Numbered from the stretch's first letter, positions 23,775 to 33,311 are shown. The stretch: DNA of 49,999 bases from DATEPR01 sp036279295 (GCA_036279295.1 DASUJK010000335.1:1-49999); one strand, 5' to 3'. Made by a program: numbers and translations. The notes: generated by a model not told the origin, from the sequence alone.

Positions 23775-26762
23775 GTGGGTAGACCCGAACGTCCGCTGGA
23801 GCCAGGTGATGACGACCTGGTCGGTTTCGCGGGCGATCTGCGGGCGCTGCGCGAGTTGGCCGGTCGACCTTCCTACCGCGAGTTGGCCGGTCGGGCGCAC
23901 TACTCCGCCACCACGTTGTCCGACGCCGCCGGTGGCCGCATCCTGCCGAGTCTTGCCGTCACGCTCGCCTACGTCGCTGGCTGTGGCGGTGACCTGGCCG
24001 AATGGGAGCAGCGGTGGCACGCCCTCGCGGTTGACCGGGCCGCACCGGCGCACCCGACCGAACCGGACAACTCCGGGCCGGCGCCGTACATCGGCACGGC
24101 TGTGTTCGAGCCCGCCGACGCGGACCGGTTCTTCGGGCGGGGTGCCGCCACCGACACACTGCTCGGTCAGGTGCGGACGCGGCGGTTCGTCGCTGTCGTC
24201 GGCGCGTCCGGGGCCGGTAAGTCCTCGTTGCTCAATGCCGGACTGATCGCCAGGACGACGAACGACGAGAAACCAGTTGTCCGGATCACGCCCGGATCGG
24301 ACCCGATCGCCGAGTGCGCGATCGCCCTTGGCTCGCTGACCGGGCTGCCGGCGATCGACCTGCGCGCGGCGCTGCTGTCCAGCCATGAGGCGCTGCACTT
24401 CCAGATCCGCCAGCTGGTGGCCGATCGGCCCCGGGGCACCGATGTGCTGTTGGTGATCGACCAGTTCGAGGAACTGTTCACGCTGTGCAGGGACGAGCGA
24501 CGGCGGGACGTGTTCATCGCGGCGCTCGGCCACGCGGTCGGCCACCCGGAGAGCAGGCTGCGGGTCGTGGTCGGCCTGCGCAGCGACTTCTACCCGTACG
24601 CGCAGCGGGAGCCCGGCCTCCGGGATCTGCTGGCGGACAGCCAGGTGCCGCTGGGGCCGATGAGTGCCCAGGAGCTGCGCTGCGCCATCACCGAACCGGC
24701 GGGCCAGGCCGGTTACGTGGTGGAAGGGGCGCTGCTGGCCGCCGTGATGGCCGACGTCGCCGGTCAGGCGGGCGCCTTGCCGCTGCTGTCGAACGCGCTG
24801 CTGGAGACATGGCGACGGCGGCGGGGCACCACGTTGACGCTGGGCGGCTACCAGGCAGGCGGCGGGATCACCCACGCCATCGCCGGGACCGCCGAACAGG
24901 TCTACGCGGGGTTGGCCGAGCGTGACCAGCGGCTGGCGAAGACGCTGTTCCTGCGGCTGACCGCGGCCGACGACGACACCGACGCCACCAGGCGCGTGAT
25001 CCATCGCGACGACCTGGACCTGACCGACCAGCACACCGCGGCACTGCTGGAACAGCTCGTCCGGGCCCGGCTGATCACGGTCGACCATGACCAGATCGAG
25101 TTGGCCCACGACGCGCTCATCCGTTGCTGGCCGCGATTACCGGAGTGGCTGGCCGCCGACCGGGCCGGGCTGCGTGTGCACCGGCAACTGGCGAACGCCG
25201 CCCGGACCTGGGAAGTCGCCGGGCACGATCAGGACACCGTCTACCGAGGTCGGCTACTCGCCGTCGCGCGGGACTGGGCGGCAGGCTCCGACGCGGTGCT
25301 CAGCCCACGGGAGCGGGCTTTCCTGTCGGCGGGCCAGGCGGCCGAGTTCGCAGAACGTGGCGTGTCGGTCCGGCGCACCCGGCAACTGCGGTTCCTCGTC
25401 ACCCTGCTCAGCGTGCTGCTGCTCGTCGCTGCCACCACGATCGGCTTCGCGGTGGCCGAACAGCGCGCGACGATCGCGCAACACGACATCGCCGTCGCGC
25501 AGGACGCGTTCATCCAGGCGGAAGCCATGCTGAACAGCGACCCGGCGCTGGCCGAGCAGATCCTGCTCGCCGCCTACCAGCTGGCGCCCAACGAACAGAC
25601 CCGCAACGGGCTGCTCAACGCGCTGACCGCGTCGACGAGCCTGCCGGCGGACACCGTGCTGGCACCGCAGGAGCGGGCGGACCTGTCCGCGCTGGACACC
25701 GACCCGGCAGCGAGTCCGTTCCTGCCCACCGGGTCCAACGACGCGTACGTGTTGCCGGGCAACGACATCGGCATCGAGGGACGGTTCGCCAACAGCGGCA
25801 GGCTGTGGGTGCTGACCAACCCGTTGCGCCCGAGGGGCAACACGATGGTCGGTGGTCTCCTGCCGGGTGTCATCAACGTGGACGACCTGGACGAGAGCAC
25901 GATCATCGCCTACCCGGCCGCGTTCGACCCCTGGACGGACGACCTGGCCACCGGCGGCCCGAAGGGCGGCGTGCTGTGGCACCTGCGGGCGAACGCCCAG
26001 CCGACCCGGGTCGCCGCGCTGCCCGGGGTCGCCATGCCCGTGGCGTTCAGCCCGGACGGGCAGACACTCGCGGCCATCGGTGTCGACGGGACGGCACAGC
26101 TGTGGAACGCCAACCAGCCCGACCAGCCCTACCAGGTGGGCACGCTGGCGGTGCCCGACCAGCCCGGTGCGATGGCCTTCAGCCCGGACAGCGGGCTCCT
26201 GGCCACAGCCAGCCTGGATGGCAGGGTGCGGCTGTGGGACGTGACCGACCCGGCTCGGCCACGGCTGCTGGCCGCCATCGGGGCCGGCACCGACACCTCG
26301 TTGGCGTTCGCGCCCGACGGCAGGACCCTGGCCATGGGTGCCGTGGACGGCACCGTCCGGTTGTGGCAGGTCAGCACGCCGACGCACCCCGTCCCGCTGG
26401 CCACGCTGGATGGCAGCCAGGGCATCGCCAACACGGTCGTCTTCAGCCCGAACGGCAGCACGCTGGCCGTTGCCGCTGGTGGGGAGACCACTCGGGTCTG
26501 GGACGTGCACGATCCCGGCAAGCCCGGCCTGATCGGTGCGCTGACCGATGCCGTCGATCCGGTGGCATTCGCGTCCGATGGCCACTCGCTGGCCGGGCTC
26601 GACCGGAACGCCAGGATGACCATGTGGGAAACCGATCCGAACCGGGTCGTCGCGCAGATCTGCGCGACCGTTTCGGAGGGCAACGAAGACGTCAATTTCG
26701 ACGAGTCGGTATGGCGCCGCTACTTCCCGGGTGTCCCGTTCGACCCGCCATGCACATCGTGA
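23775..26762 (+). CDS. nSTAND1 NTPase with N-terminal HTH-like region and C-terminal WD40 repeats
   Basis: 995 residues. An XRE-like region at the N-terminus (FAGDLRALRELAGRPSYRE, about 15-80) is followed by FFGRGAATDTLL and an nSTAND1 NTPase with Walker A GASGAGKSS (143-151) and Walker B VLLVIDQFEELF. One membrane helix near residue 540 (LRFLVTLLSVLLLVAATTIGF) separates it from a C-terminal beta-propeller with repeats such as VAFSPDGQTLAAIG-DGTAQLW. Such proteins are signalling or conflict-type sensors. The GTG start at 23775 follows AGGGGGCGAAACA. It stands alone, so its partner is unknown. Confidence 0.92.
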   Translation: MGRPERPLEPGDDDLVGFAGDLRALRELAGRPSYRELAGRAHYSATTLSDAAGGRILPSLAVTLAYVAGCGGDLAEWEQRWHALAVDRAAPAHPTEPDNSGPAPYIGTAVFEPADADRFFGRGAATDTLLGQVRTRRFVAVVGASGAGKSSLLNAGLIARTTNDEKPVVRITPGSDPIAECAIALGSLTGLPAIDLRAALLSSHEALHFQIRQLVADRPRGTDVLLVIDQFEELFTLCRDERRRDVFIAALGHAVGHPESRLRVVVGLRSDFYPYAQREPGLRDLLADSQVPLGPMSAQELRCAITEPAGQAGYVVEGALLAAVMADVAGQAGALPLLSNALLETWRRRRGTTLTLGGYQAGGGITHAIAGTAEQVYAGLAERDQRLAKTLFLRLTAADDDTDATRRVIHRDDLDLTDQHTAALLEQLVRARLITVDHDQIELAHDALIRCWPRLPEWLAADRAGLRVHRQLANAARTWEVAGHDQDTVYRGRLLAVARDWAAGSDAVLSPRERAFLSAGQAAEFAERGVSVRRTRQLRFLVTLLSVLLLVAATTIGFAVAEQRATIAQHDIAVAQDAFIQAEAMLNSDPALAEQILLAAYQLAPNEQTRNGLLNALTASTSLPADTVLAPQERADLSALDTDPAASPFLPTGSNDAYVLPGNDIGIEGRFANSGRLWVLTNPLRPRGNTMVGGLLPGVINVDDLDESTIIAYPAAFDPWTDDLATGGPKGGVLWHLRANAQPTRVAALPGVAMPVAFSPDGQTLAAIGVDGTAQLWNANQPDQPYQVGTLAVPDQPGAMAFSPDSGLLATASLDGRVRLWDVTDPARPRLLAAIGAGTDTSLAFAPDGRTLAMGAVDGTVRLWQVSTPTHPVPLATLDGSQGIANTVVFSPNGSTLAVAAGGETTRVWDVHDPGKPGLIGALTDAVDPVAFASDGHSLAGLDRNARMTMWETDPNRVVAQICATVSEGNEDVNFDESVWRRYFPGVPFDPPCTS

Positions 26763-27084
26763 CCACCAGGCCGTTGTCCGTACTTTGTTGGCCGGTCGGC
26801 CGCGACCCGATGCCGGACAATTCATTGCGTTACAACTGTTTACGTCGGGGCCGGTGCAACTGACCAGAGCGAGCGGGAGCGCCGGAGTCGACCCACAGGG
26901 AGCCGGTGGACCAGGGGACGTCCCATCGGCTCCCTGTGGTGGGGACACAGTGGTGGGGAGCGTTGGTGGGTCTGGCCCCACTCCGGACGGGGCGTAGCGG
27001 GATACCGGGGACAGTGCGGTCGACCTTACCTTTTTCATATCGCCGAGCGGATCGAACACCGCCGGGAATGGGAAAGGAAAACCA
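26763..27084. other. Intergenic region of 322 bases with one strong hairpin
   Basis: Apart from the inverted repeat at 26893-26939 and the ribosome binding site of the next gene (GGAAAGGAAA before 27085), I see no gene, tRNA or further repeat in this stretch. Confidence 0.5.
26893..26939 (+). terminator. Hairpin terminator after the nSTAND/WD40 gene
   Basis: CCACAGGGAGCCG (26893-26905) and its exact complement (26927-26939) form a 13-bp stem; the loop itself contains the palindrome GGGACGTCCC. It lies 130 bases after the stop codon and lacks a T-tract. It may terminate the nSTAND transcript. Confidence 0.5.
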
Positions 27085-27315
27085 ATGATTCTCGCTCTGC
27101 TGCTGCGTCGGCTCAGCCCTCGTGCGCGACTGATCACCGGCGCCGTCCTGTTGATCGTCGGACTGGTGGCGGACGCCGTATCGACGCTGGTGAGCGGCCT
27201 GCTCATCCACGCGCTCATCCTGACCGTGCTCGGCGCCGCCATGCTCGTCAGCGGTCGTCGCGCCCAGCGGGCCACTGGCACAATGGGCGCTGCGACGAGA
27301 GGGGCGGAGGAATGA
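27085..27315 (+). CDS. Small two-helix membrane protein in a two-component operon
   Basis: 76 residues with two hydrophobic segments (about 18-35 and 41-55) and basic ends (LLLRRLSPRARL; SGRRAQRA). The ATG at 27085 has GGAAAGG nine bases upstream. Its stop overlaps the histidine kinase start as ATGA, so it is translationally coupled and may be a membrane partner or modulator of the kinase. The family is not recognised. Confidence 0.75.
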   Translation: MILALLLRRLSPRARLITGAVLLIVGLVADAVSTLVSGLLIHALILTVLGAAMLVSGRRAQRATGTMGAATRGAEE

Positions 27316-28625
27316 AATCGCGGGTCGGCGGTGGTCCCCTGCGGTGGTGCGTCGAGATCGGGATCGGGTTGTACCGGTCCGTGCTGCTGGTCGGGCTCAC
27401 GATCCCGCTGCCCGCCGTTGTCCTGTTCGTCGGTGTCGGCGGCTCCCGGTTCGCCTACTCCTGGTCGGCCGGCCTGACGTCGCCGGTGATCGTCCGGGTG
27501 CTGGCCGCCATGGGCGAGACACTGATGGTGGCCGTGTGGATCGGCTCGGCGAGCTGGATCGTGCTCGCGTTGACCGGCACCGCGCTGGCCAAGGCAGCGC
27601 GTCACCTGGCCGGTCGCTGGCTGGGCCTGCGGATCGACGTGACCTACCGGGTCGCGTCGCCCGTTACCAGGATGGCCACCGGCTTCTGGTGGGACGGCCA
27701 CGAGTACCACAAGTCCGAGCGGGAGGCCCGGCGTGGCGCCGCGCACGACGCCCGGCTGCGGGACCCTCGGCGGCACTGGGACGCACTGTGGTCGGCGGTC
27801 GGCGGCGTGACCGTGTTGCCGGTCGCTGCCCTGCCGCTGCTCGGGCTGGCCGGTGGTGGCGTGCTGGTGGCGCAGCCCGGCCTGCTCGGTTACGGCATCG
27901 CGGCGATCGTCGCCGGCCTGGTCTGTGCTCCGTTCGCATGGCGGATCTTTGTTTCGGCGGTCGTGCCGCTGACCGGACCCCGGCCCGGCCAGCGGGTGGC
28001 GGCGCTGGAGGCCATCCAGGCCGACATGACCCAGACACAGGCGGCCGAACTGGAGCGCATCGAGCGGGGCCTGCACGACGGCGCGCAGGCCCGGCTGGTC
28101 AGCATGGGCATGTCGGTGCAGGCCGCCGAACACCTGATCGACATCGATCCGGTGGCCGCGAAGGCGATCCTGGCCGAGGCCCGCATGTCGTTGGTCGCCG
28201 CGCTGGCGGAACTGCGCTCGCTGGTCCGTGGCATCAACCCGCCCGTGCTCACCGAGCGTGGCCTGGTGGACGCCGTGCGAGCGCTGGCATTGGACGCCCC
28301 GGTCGAGGTCACCGTGCGCGCGGCGGTGCCGACCCGGCCAGAGCGGCCGGTCGAGTCGGCGGTCTACTTCGCCGTCGCGGAATTGCTGGTGAACGTGGCC
28401 AAGCACGCCCATGCCTCGCGCGCGACCGTCGAACTGGACTACGCGGCGCGGACGCTCACCGCGACTGTGACCGACGACGGCATCGGCGGCGCCGTGGCCA
28501 CGGCCGACTCGGGGTTGGGCGGGATCGCGCGTCGGATGGCGGCGTTCGGCGGGCAGTTGGCGATCGACAGTCCGGCAGGCGGCCCGACCAGCATCACCGT
28601 GGCGGTGCCATGCGCGTTGTCGTAG
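27312..28625 (+). CDS. Sensor histidine kinase of the NarL/HisKA_3 type
   Basis: 437 residues. The N-terminal half has four or so membrane helices in the layout of the actinobacterial putative sensor domain. The dimerisation/phosphoacceptor region reads ELERIERGLHDGAQARLV with the likely phospho-His H255, then the HATPase_c domain with AVAELLVNVAKHAHAS (N box), TDDGIGG and GLGGIARRM. It phosphorylates the response regulator encoded immediately downstream, whose start lies inside its last 16 bases. The signal is not evident. Confidence 0.93.
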   Translation: MKSRVGGGPLRWCVEIGIGLYRSVLLVGLTIPLPAVVLFVGVGGSRFAYSWSAGLTSPVIVRVLAAMGETLMVAVWIGSASWIVLALTGTALAKAARHLAGRWLGLRIDVTYRVASPVTRMATGFWWDGHEYHKSEREARRGAAHDARLRDPRRHWDALWSAVGGVTVLPVAALPLLGLAGGGVLVAQPGLLGYGIAAIVAGLVCAPFAWRIFVSAVVPLTGPRPGQRVAALEAIQADMTQTQAAELERIERGLHDGAQARLVSMGMSVQAAEHLIDIDPVAAKAILAEARMSLVAALAELRSLVRGINPPVLTERGLVDAVRALALDAPVEVTVRAAVPTRPERPVESAVYFAVAELLVNVAKHAHASRATVELDYAARTLTATVTDDGIGGAVATADSGLGGIARRMAAFGGQLAIDSPAGGPTSITVAVPCALS

Positions 28626-29263
28626 CCGAGGACCTGTTCCTGCTGCGGGACGGGCTGGTCCGGCTCGTCCAGGCGTACGGGCACTCCGTCGTCGCCGCGG
28701 TCGACACCGGACCGGCCACGCTGGACGCGCTGCTGGCCACCCGGCCGGACGTGGCGATCGTGGACGTGCGGATGCCGCCGACGTTCTCCGACGAGGGGTT
28801 GCAGGCCGCGCTGGCCGCCCGCCAGCAGGTGCCGGGACTGCCCGTGCTGATCCTGTCGCAGCACGTGGAACAGTTGTACGCGCGGGAAATCCTGGCCGAC
28901 GGGCACGGCGGTGTCGGCTACCAGCTGAAGGATCGGGTGCTGGACGCAGGCCAGTTCATGGACGCGCTGGGCCGGGTCGCGGGCGGCGGCACGGCACTGG
29001 ATCCGGCCGTGGTCGCGAAGCTGCTCGGCAGGCCGACGCGGGCCGACCCACTTGGCACGCTCACCGAGCGGGAACGTTCGGTGCTCGCATTGATGGCCGA
29101 GGGATTGTCCAATTCGGCGATCGCGGGTCGCCTTTTTCTCAGTGACGGCGCGATCAGCAAGTACACCACCACGATCTTCGCCAAGCTCGGCATCACCGCT
29201 GACGACGACACGAACCGCCGGGTCCGGGCTGTTCTGGCTTATCTCGGTACGGAATCGGAATAG
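28610..29263 (+). CDS. LuxR-type response regulator
   Basis: 217 residues. The receiver domain begins MRVVVAEDLFLLRDGLVRL and has the phospho-acceptor D52 in DVAIVDVRMPP; the C-terminal LuxR helix-turn-helix reads LTERERSVLALMAEGLSNSAIAGRLFLSDGAISKYT, followed by IFAKLGI. It overlaps the histidine kinase gene by 16 bases, so the two form a coupled pair. The targets are not known. Confidence 0.95.
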   Translation: MRVVVAEDLFLLRDGLVRLVQAYGHSVVAAVDTGPATLDALLATRPDVAIVDVRMPPTFSDEGLQAALAARQQVPGLPVLILSQHVEQLYAREILADGHGGVGYQLKDRVLDAGQFMDALGRVAGGGTALDPAVVAKLLGRPTRADPLGTLTERERSVLALMAEGLSNSAIAGRLFLSDGAISKYTTTIFAKLGITADDDTNRRVRAVLAYLGTESE

Positions 29264-29338
29264 CGTTCAATCGTCAACGGATCTGCGGCTGTGAGGCGGT
29301 ATCGTTGCTGGTAGTTGACCTGTCGGAGGTGTATACTG

Positions 29339-29392
29339 GTGGCGATTGCGCTCATTCTCGCGATCATCACCGGTCTTGCGGGGCACTGGTAA
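29339..29392 (+). CDS. Possible 17-residue hydrophobic micropeptide
   Basis: GTG 29339 to TAA 29392 encodes VAIALILAIITGLAGHW, a single short hydrophobic helix. It has a strong GGAGG nine bases before the start, in an otherwise empty gap between the response regulator and the convergent AfsR-like gene. The ribosome binding site and membrane-like composition make it more than a random frame, but at 17 codons chance cannot be excluded. Confidence 0.3.
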   Translation: MAIALILAIITGLAGHW

Positions 29393-29406
29393 TCCGTGGG
29401 ATTGAA

Positions 29407-32343
29407 TCAGCCGAGCGCGGCCAATTCGCGTTCCGCGGCCTGTCGTTCGCGTTCCATCCCGCGTTCGCCGAAGGTTGCCAATGCCTCCCGCAACAGGGTC
29501 ACCGCTTCGGCCGACTCGCCGAGCGCGAGCAGTGCCCTGGCCAGTTCGAGCCGGGCCACGGCAGCGCCGCTGCCGTCCGTGATCCGTTCCCGTAGCGTCA
29601 GTGCCTGCTGGAAGCACGTCCGTGCCCGGTCGTGCCGGCCGGCCGCCGCGTTGACCTCGCCAAGGCTGCACAGCACGTAACCCTCGCCGATCACGTCCCT
29701 GGTGTCCCGCACCATGCCCAGCACCTCGGCCATCGTGGTGGCCGCCGTGTCGAACTCACCGGACATCATCTGCAGCTGCCCGATCCTGCGCAGCGTGTGC
29801 GGGATGCCGCCGTCGTAGCCGACCGCACGGCAGATGTCGATCGCCTCGGCCAGCCACGCTTGCGCCTGCTCGACATCGCCCCGCCGGTAGAGGATCGGCG
29901 CGCTCTGGGTCAGTACGATGGACCGGCCGACCGCGTCGTCGGATCGCGTGAACTCCCGCAACGCCACCGTGTACCGCTCGAATGCGGCGTCGTCGGCGCC
30001 GGCCTGTCGGTCCAGCAAGGCCAGATCTCGTTGGCACAGCGCGATTCCACGCGGGTCGTCCAACCGCTCGAAAACGGCCAGCGCCTCCAGTTCGACCGCC
30101 CGCGACCGATCCGGCTCCCGCCGGTTGATGTACAGCGTGCCCAGCGAGTTCAACAACGCCGCCACGCCACGGTCGTCGCCAGCCGTTCTGGTCGCGGCCA
30201 GCGCGTCCTGGTGGGTGCGCTCCCAGTCGTCGAAGTAACCACGCGACTCGAACAGCGTGACCAGCGTGACGGCCAGATCCCAGGCCAGCTCGGCCATTCC
30301 GCCGCTCGCCGCCTGGCCGACCGCGGCCACCAGGTTCGCACGCTCGCCGTCCAGCCAGTCCAGCGGGTCGATCAGCACCTGCGCCACGTACTCGGCAGGC
30401 GGGTGCCAGCGCGGCGTTTCGCTGTGCAGCACGGTGTAGTCGCCGCCGTAGACACCACCGTGCGCCTGCTCGGCGATGGCCAGCCACCCACCGAGCATCC
30501 GGTGCAACGCCCCGTCGTCACCGTGCGCGGCGAGCTGTTCCCTGGCGAACAGCCGGACCATGTCCTGGTAGCTGTAGCGGAACTCGCCGGTCCGCTCGAC
30601 CGCGTCGACATCCAGCAACTGCACGTCGACCAGTGGCTCCAGCAGATCCGAAGGATAGGGGCTGTCGTCGTCCAGCACCGCGCCTGCCGTCCAGCCGGGC
30701 ACGGTGAGCCCGTCGGCCGTGCTCAGCAACGCGAACAGCTTGCGGGACCGGGGATCCAGCCCGTCGTGGGTGAGTGACAGGCTGGCCCGGATCGTCATGT
30801 CGCCGTGCGCCAACTCGTCCAGCCTGCGCCGCTCGTCGGCCAGCCGGTGCACCATCGACGCGAGCGTCCAGTGCGGCCGGGCCGCCAGCCGTGCGCCGAT
30901 GATCCGCAGCGCCAGCGGTAGTCCGCCGACCGCCCGGACCAACGCGTCCGCGGCTTCCGCTTCGGCTGCCACCCGTTCAGCGCCGACCACCCGGACCAGC
31001 AGGCGCAGCGAGTGGTCGTGGTCCAGCACGTCCAGTGCCAGCCGGTGCGCACCGGGCACGCCGGTCAGCCGGGACCGGGTCGTGATGATCACCGCGCAGC
31101 TGCTGCTGCCGGGCAACAGGGGAGTGACCTGGCCCTCGGTGGCGGCGTCGTCCAGCACCACCAACACCCTGCGGCCGGCGAGCAGTGTGCGGTAGAGCTC
31201 CTGCCGCCCGGCCAGCCCGTCGGGCACCATCGCGCCGGGAATGCCCAGCGCCAGCAGGAACCGGCCGAGCACATCGGCGACGCCGTCGGTGCCGGCCCGG
31301 ACGCCACGCAGATCGCAGTACAGCTGACCGTCCGGGAAGTGCTCGGCCGCGACCCGGTGCCCGATGTGGGTGGCCAGGGCGCTCTTGCCGACCCCTGGCC
31401 TGCCGACGATGACGACAACGCCGACCGCCTGTTGGGTCTCGTCGCCGACCAGCACGGTCTCGGCAGCGGTGACGAGGTCGTCGTGGCCGGTGAAGTCGGC
31501 GGTGTCGGCGGCCAGCTGCCGTGGCCGGTCCACGATCGGAGCGACGGGTTCGACCGCGACGTCGACGGGATCGGGCGCGTCGATCGCGGCGCCCTGCAGC
31601 GCCGCTGTGTCACCGGCGAGGATGGCGTTCTCCACCGAACGCAGCTCGTCCCCGGGTTCCAGGCCGAGTTCCTCGATCAGCAGGTCCCGGCCCGCCCGGT
31701 AGACCGCCAGTGCCTCGGCCTGCCGCCCGGACAGGTACAGCGCCCGCATCAGCAAGCCCCGCAACCGTTCCCGCAATGGGTTCTCGTGCACCAGCCTGGT
31801 CAGTTCGCCGACGAGCTGGTGGTGCAGCCCGAGCCCGAGATCGAGGTCCAGGTAGGTCTCGATGGCGGCCAGCCGGTCCTCGTCCAACCGGGACGCCATC
31901 GTGCGCAGCGCGCGGTGCGGGATGCCGGCCAGACACGGGCCACGCCACAGCGACACGGCCGTCCGCAGCAGCGCGGAGGTCTCGGCCGGCGTGCCCTGCG
32001 CGGCCAAGGATCTGGCCTGTGTCAACAGCTTGGTGAACACGTGCATGTCGAGCGCCGACTCGGGCGGCTGAACCAGATAGCCGGGCGACCGGCTCACGAT
32101 CTGCGTGGCCACGCCGGCCTCGGCCAGGGTCTTGCGCAACCGGGACACACAGATCTGGATCTGGGTGCGCGCCGTGCTGGGCGGGGAGTCCTCCCACAGC
32201 GCGTCGACGAGGTGATCGGTGGTGACGATCCGGTTGGCATCCATCAGCAGCGCCGCGAGGATCACGTGCTGCCGGCCCGGTGGGATGCGGACGGCACCGC
32301 TGGTTCCCCTGACCTCCATCGGCCCGAGAATCCGGAACGTCAT
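29407..32343 (-). CDS. Second AfsR/SARP-family regulator (BTAD, NB-ARC, TPR)
   Basis: 978 residues. The DNA-binding domain (about 1-90: MTFRILGPMEVRG, VRIPPGRQHVILAALLMDANR) is followed by the BTAD (about 95-245, ending RQAEALAVYRAGRDLLIEELGLEPGDEL), an NB-ARC ATPase with P-loop GRPGVGKSA at 314-322 and LLPGSSSCAVIITTRSRL, then TPR-like repeats to the end. It shares architecture, not close sequence, with the regulator at 1.5-4.6 kb. No biosynthetic cluster is adjacent; the NTF2-like gene upstream on the same strand is the nearest possible target or partner. Confidence 0.92.
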   Translation of the reverse strand: MTFRILGPMEVRGTSGAVRIPPGRQHVILAALLMDANRIVTTDHLVDALWEDSPPSTARTQIQICVSRLRKTLAEAGVATQIVSRSPGYLVQPPESALDMHVFTKLLTQARSLAAQGTPAETSALLRTAVSLWRGPCLAGIPHRALRTMASRLDEDRLAAIETYLDLDLGLGLHHQLVGELTRLVHENPLRERLRGLLMRALYLSGRQAEALAVYRAGRDLLIEELGLEPGDELRSVENAILAGDTAALQGAAIDAPDPVDVAVEPVAPIVDRPRQLAADTADFTGHDDLVTAAETVLVGDETQQAVGVVVIVGRPGVGKSALATHIGHRVAAEHFPDGQLYCDLRGVRAGTDGVADVLGRFLLALGIPGAMVPDGLAGRQELYRTLLAGRRVLVVLDDAATEGQVTPLLPGSSSCAVIITTRSRLTGVPGAHRLALDVLDHDHSLRLLVRVVGAERVAAEAEAADALVRAVGGLPLALRIIGARLAARPHWTLASMVHRLADERRRLDELAHGDMTIRASLSLTHDGLDPRSRKLFALLSTADGLTVPGWTAGAVLDDDSPYPSDLLEPLVDVQLLDVDAVERTGEFRYSYQDMVRLFAREQLAAHGDDGALHRMLGGWLAIAEQAHGGVYGGDYTVLHSETPRWHPPAEYVAQVLIDPLDWLDGERANLVAAVGQAASGGMAELAWDLAVTLVTLFESRGYFDDWERTHQDALAATRTAGDDRGVAALLNSLGTLYINRREPDRSRAVELEALAVFERLDDPRGIALCQRDLALLDRQAGADDAAFERYTVALREFTRSDDAVGRSIVLTQSAPILYRRGDVEQAQAWLAEAIDICRAVGYDGGIPHTLRRIGQLQMMSGEFDTAATTMAEVLGMVRDTRDVIGEGYVLCSLGEVNAAAGRHDRARTCFQQALTLRERITDGSGAAVARLELARALLALGESAEAVTLLREALATFGERGMERERQAAERELAALG

Positions 32344-32422
32344 GGCGGTCGTGTCGAGGGTGCTGGCACCGACCAGGTCGATTGCGCACCTCCGAAGCGA
32401 GTTCCGCTGTCGCGGACGGAGC

Positions 32423-32794
32423 TTAACCGATGGGTGTGGCGTAGTAACGACATTGGTCCAGCATCAGGCCGTCGGCGGAAAAGGTCATGATGTCCACGAA
32501 GTCCACATCGGTACGCCACGGTCCGGTGTAGCTGCCTTCGGCCGCGACGCGGTCACCGTCGGCGATCACCCGATACAGCCGGTGTCGGCCAGGTGGCCCC
32601 GCGATCGGCGCCAGTTCGGCGAGCACACGTGCCCGGCCGACCACGTTCGGCAGGTCCGGCCGCAGGAGCCGGACGTTGTCGGCGAGCAACGAGCCGTAGG
32701 CGTCCAGGTCACCGTCGTCCAGGTACAGGTACGACAGCCGGGCGTGATCCGCGATGGCCGCCGTCACCGCGGCGCTCTGGTCGATTCCTCCCAT
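32423..32794 (-). CDS. SnoaL/NTF2-like protein
   Basis: 123 residues. The cone-shaped NTF2 fold is suggested by ARLSYLYLDDGDLDAYGSLLADNVRLLRP at the N-terminus, RHRLYRVIADGDRVAAEGSYTG in the middle and VDIMTFSADGLMLDQCRYY at the end. Members are small isomerases, cyclases or binding proteins. GGAGG lies just before the ATG at 32794. It is on the same strand as, and 79 bases upstream of, the AfsR-like gene. The substrate is unknown. Confidence 0.85.
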   Translation of the reverse strand: MGGIDQSAAVTAAIADHARLSYLYLDDGDLDAYGSLLADNVRLLRPDLPNVVGRARVLAELAPIAGPPGRHRLYRVIADGDRVAAEGSYTGPWRTDVDFVDIMTFSADGLMLDQCRYYATPIG

Positions 32795-32972
32795 ATCCGC
32801 CTCCCTCGATCGGCGTCGACGACCACTGTCCCGGGGAGCGCTATCCCGGCGTTATCCCGGCTGGTCGGATGATTCGGCGGTGCTTGGCCCCGCGTTCAGA
32901 TCGAGTTCGTCTGGTGCGTGCCGGGCCCGCCTACCGTCCGGTGGTCTGTCCACCAGCACGGAAGGCGTGTCC

Positions 32973-33311
32973 ATGCCTGACCTGTCACGTAGGGGATTCC
33001 TCGGCGCAGCAGCCGCGGTCACCGGAGCCGCTGTGGTCGGCACGACGGCGGCACCGGCCGCATCGGCCGCCGAAGTCGCCGAGGGCGAGCACGGGAAGCA
33101 GCACGGTCATCACGGGGACATCCGCGACATCAAGCACGTCATGATCGTGATGCGGGAGAACCGCAGCTTCGACCACCACTTCGGTTCGACGCGTGGTGTC
33201 CGTGGCTTCGCCGACCGATCGATCATCACGCTGCCCGGTGGCATGCCGGTGTTCCAGCAGCCGACGGCACCGCCGGGCAGCCCCGGCACCGCCAACCGCT
33301 ACTCGGCGTAG
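32973..33311 (+). pseudogene. Truncated Tat-exported phospholipase C-type phosphoesterase (N-terminal 112 residues)
   Basis: The protein starts with a Tat signal (LSRRGFLGAAAAVTGAAVVG) and then IKHVMIVMRENRSFDHHFGSTRGVRGFADR, the N-terminal motif of the PF04185 phosphoesterases (non-haemolytic phospholipase C, acid phosphatase). Full-length members are several hundred residues; this frame stops after 112, where the convergent acyl-CoA ligase gene begins (13-base overlap). No continuation in another frame is seen, so most of the gene has been lost. The signal and ribosome binding site (GGAAGG) remain, so a short exported fragment could still be made. Confidence 0.8.

Noticed and set aside
25254..28412. 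A 1052-codon open frame on the minus strand opposite the WD40 and histidine kinase genes
   Set aside because: It spans two unrelated genes and an intergenic region in antisense and reads as low-complexity Arg/Gly/Gln sequence.
29315..29337. TTGACC and TATACT as a promoter in front of the micropeptide
   Set aside because: The hexamers are only 11 bases apart, far too close for a sigma-70 promoter; the TATACT overlaps the spacer between the ribosome binding site and the start.
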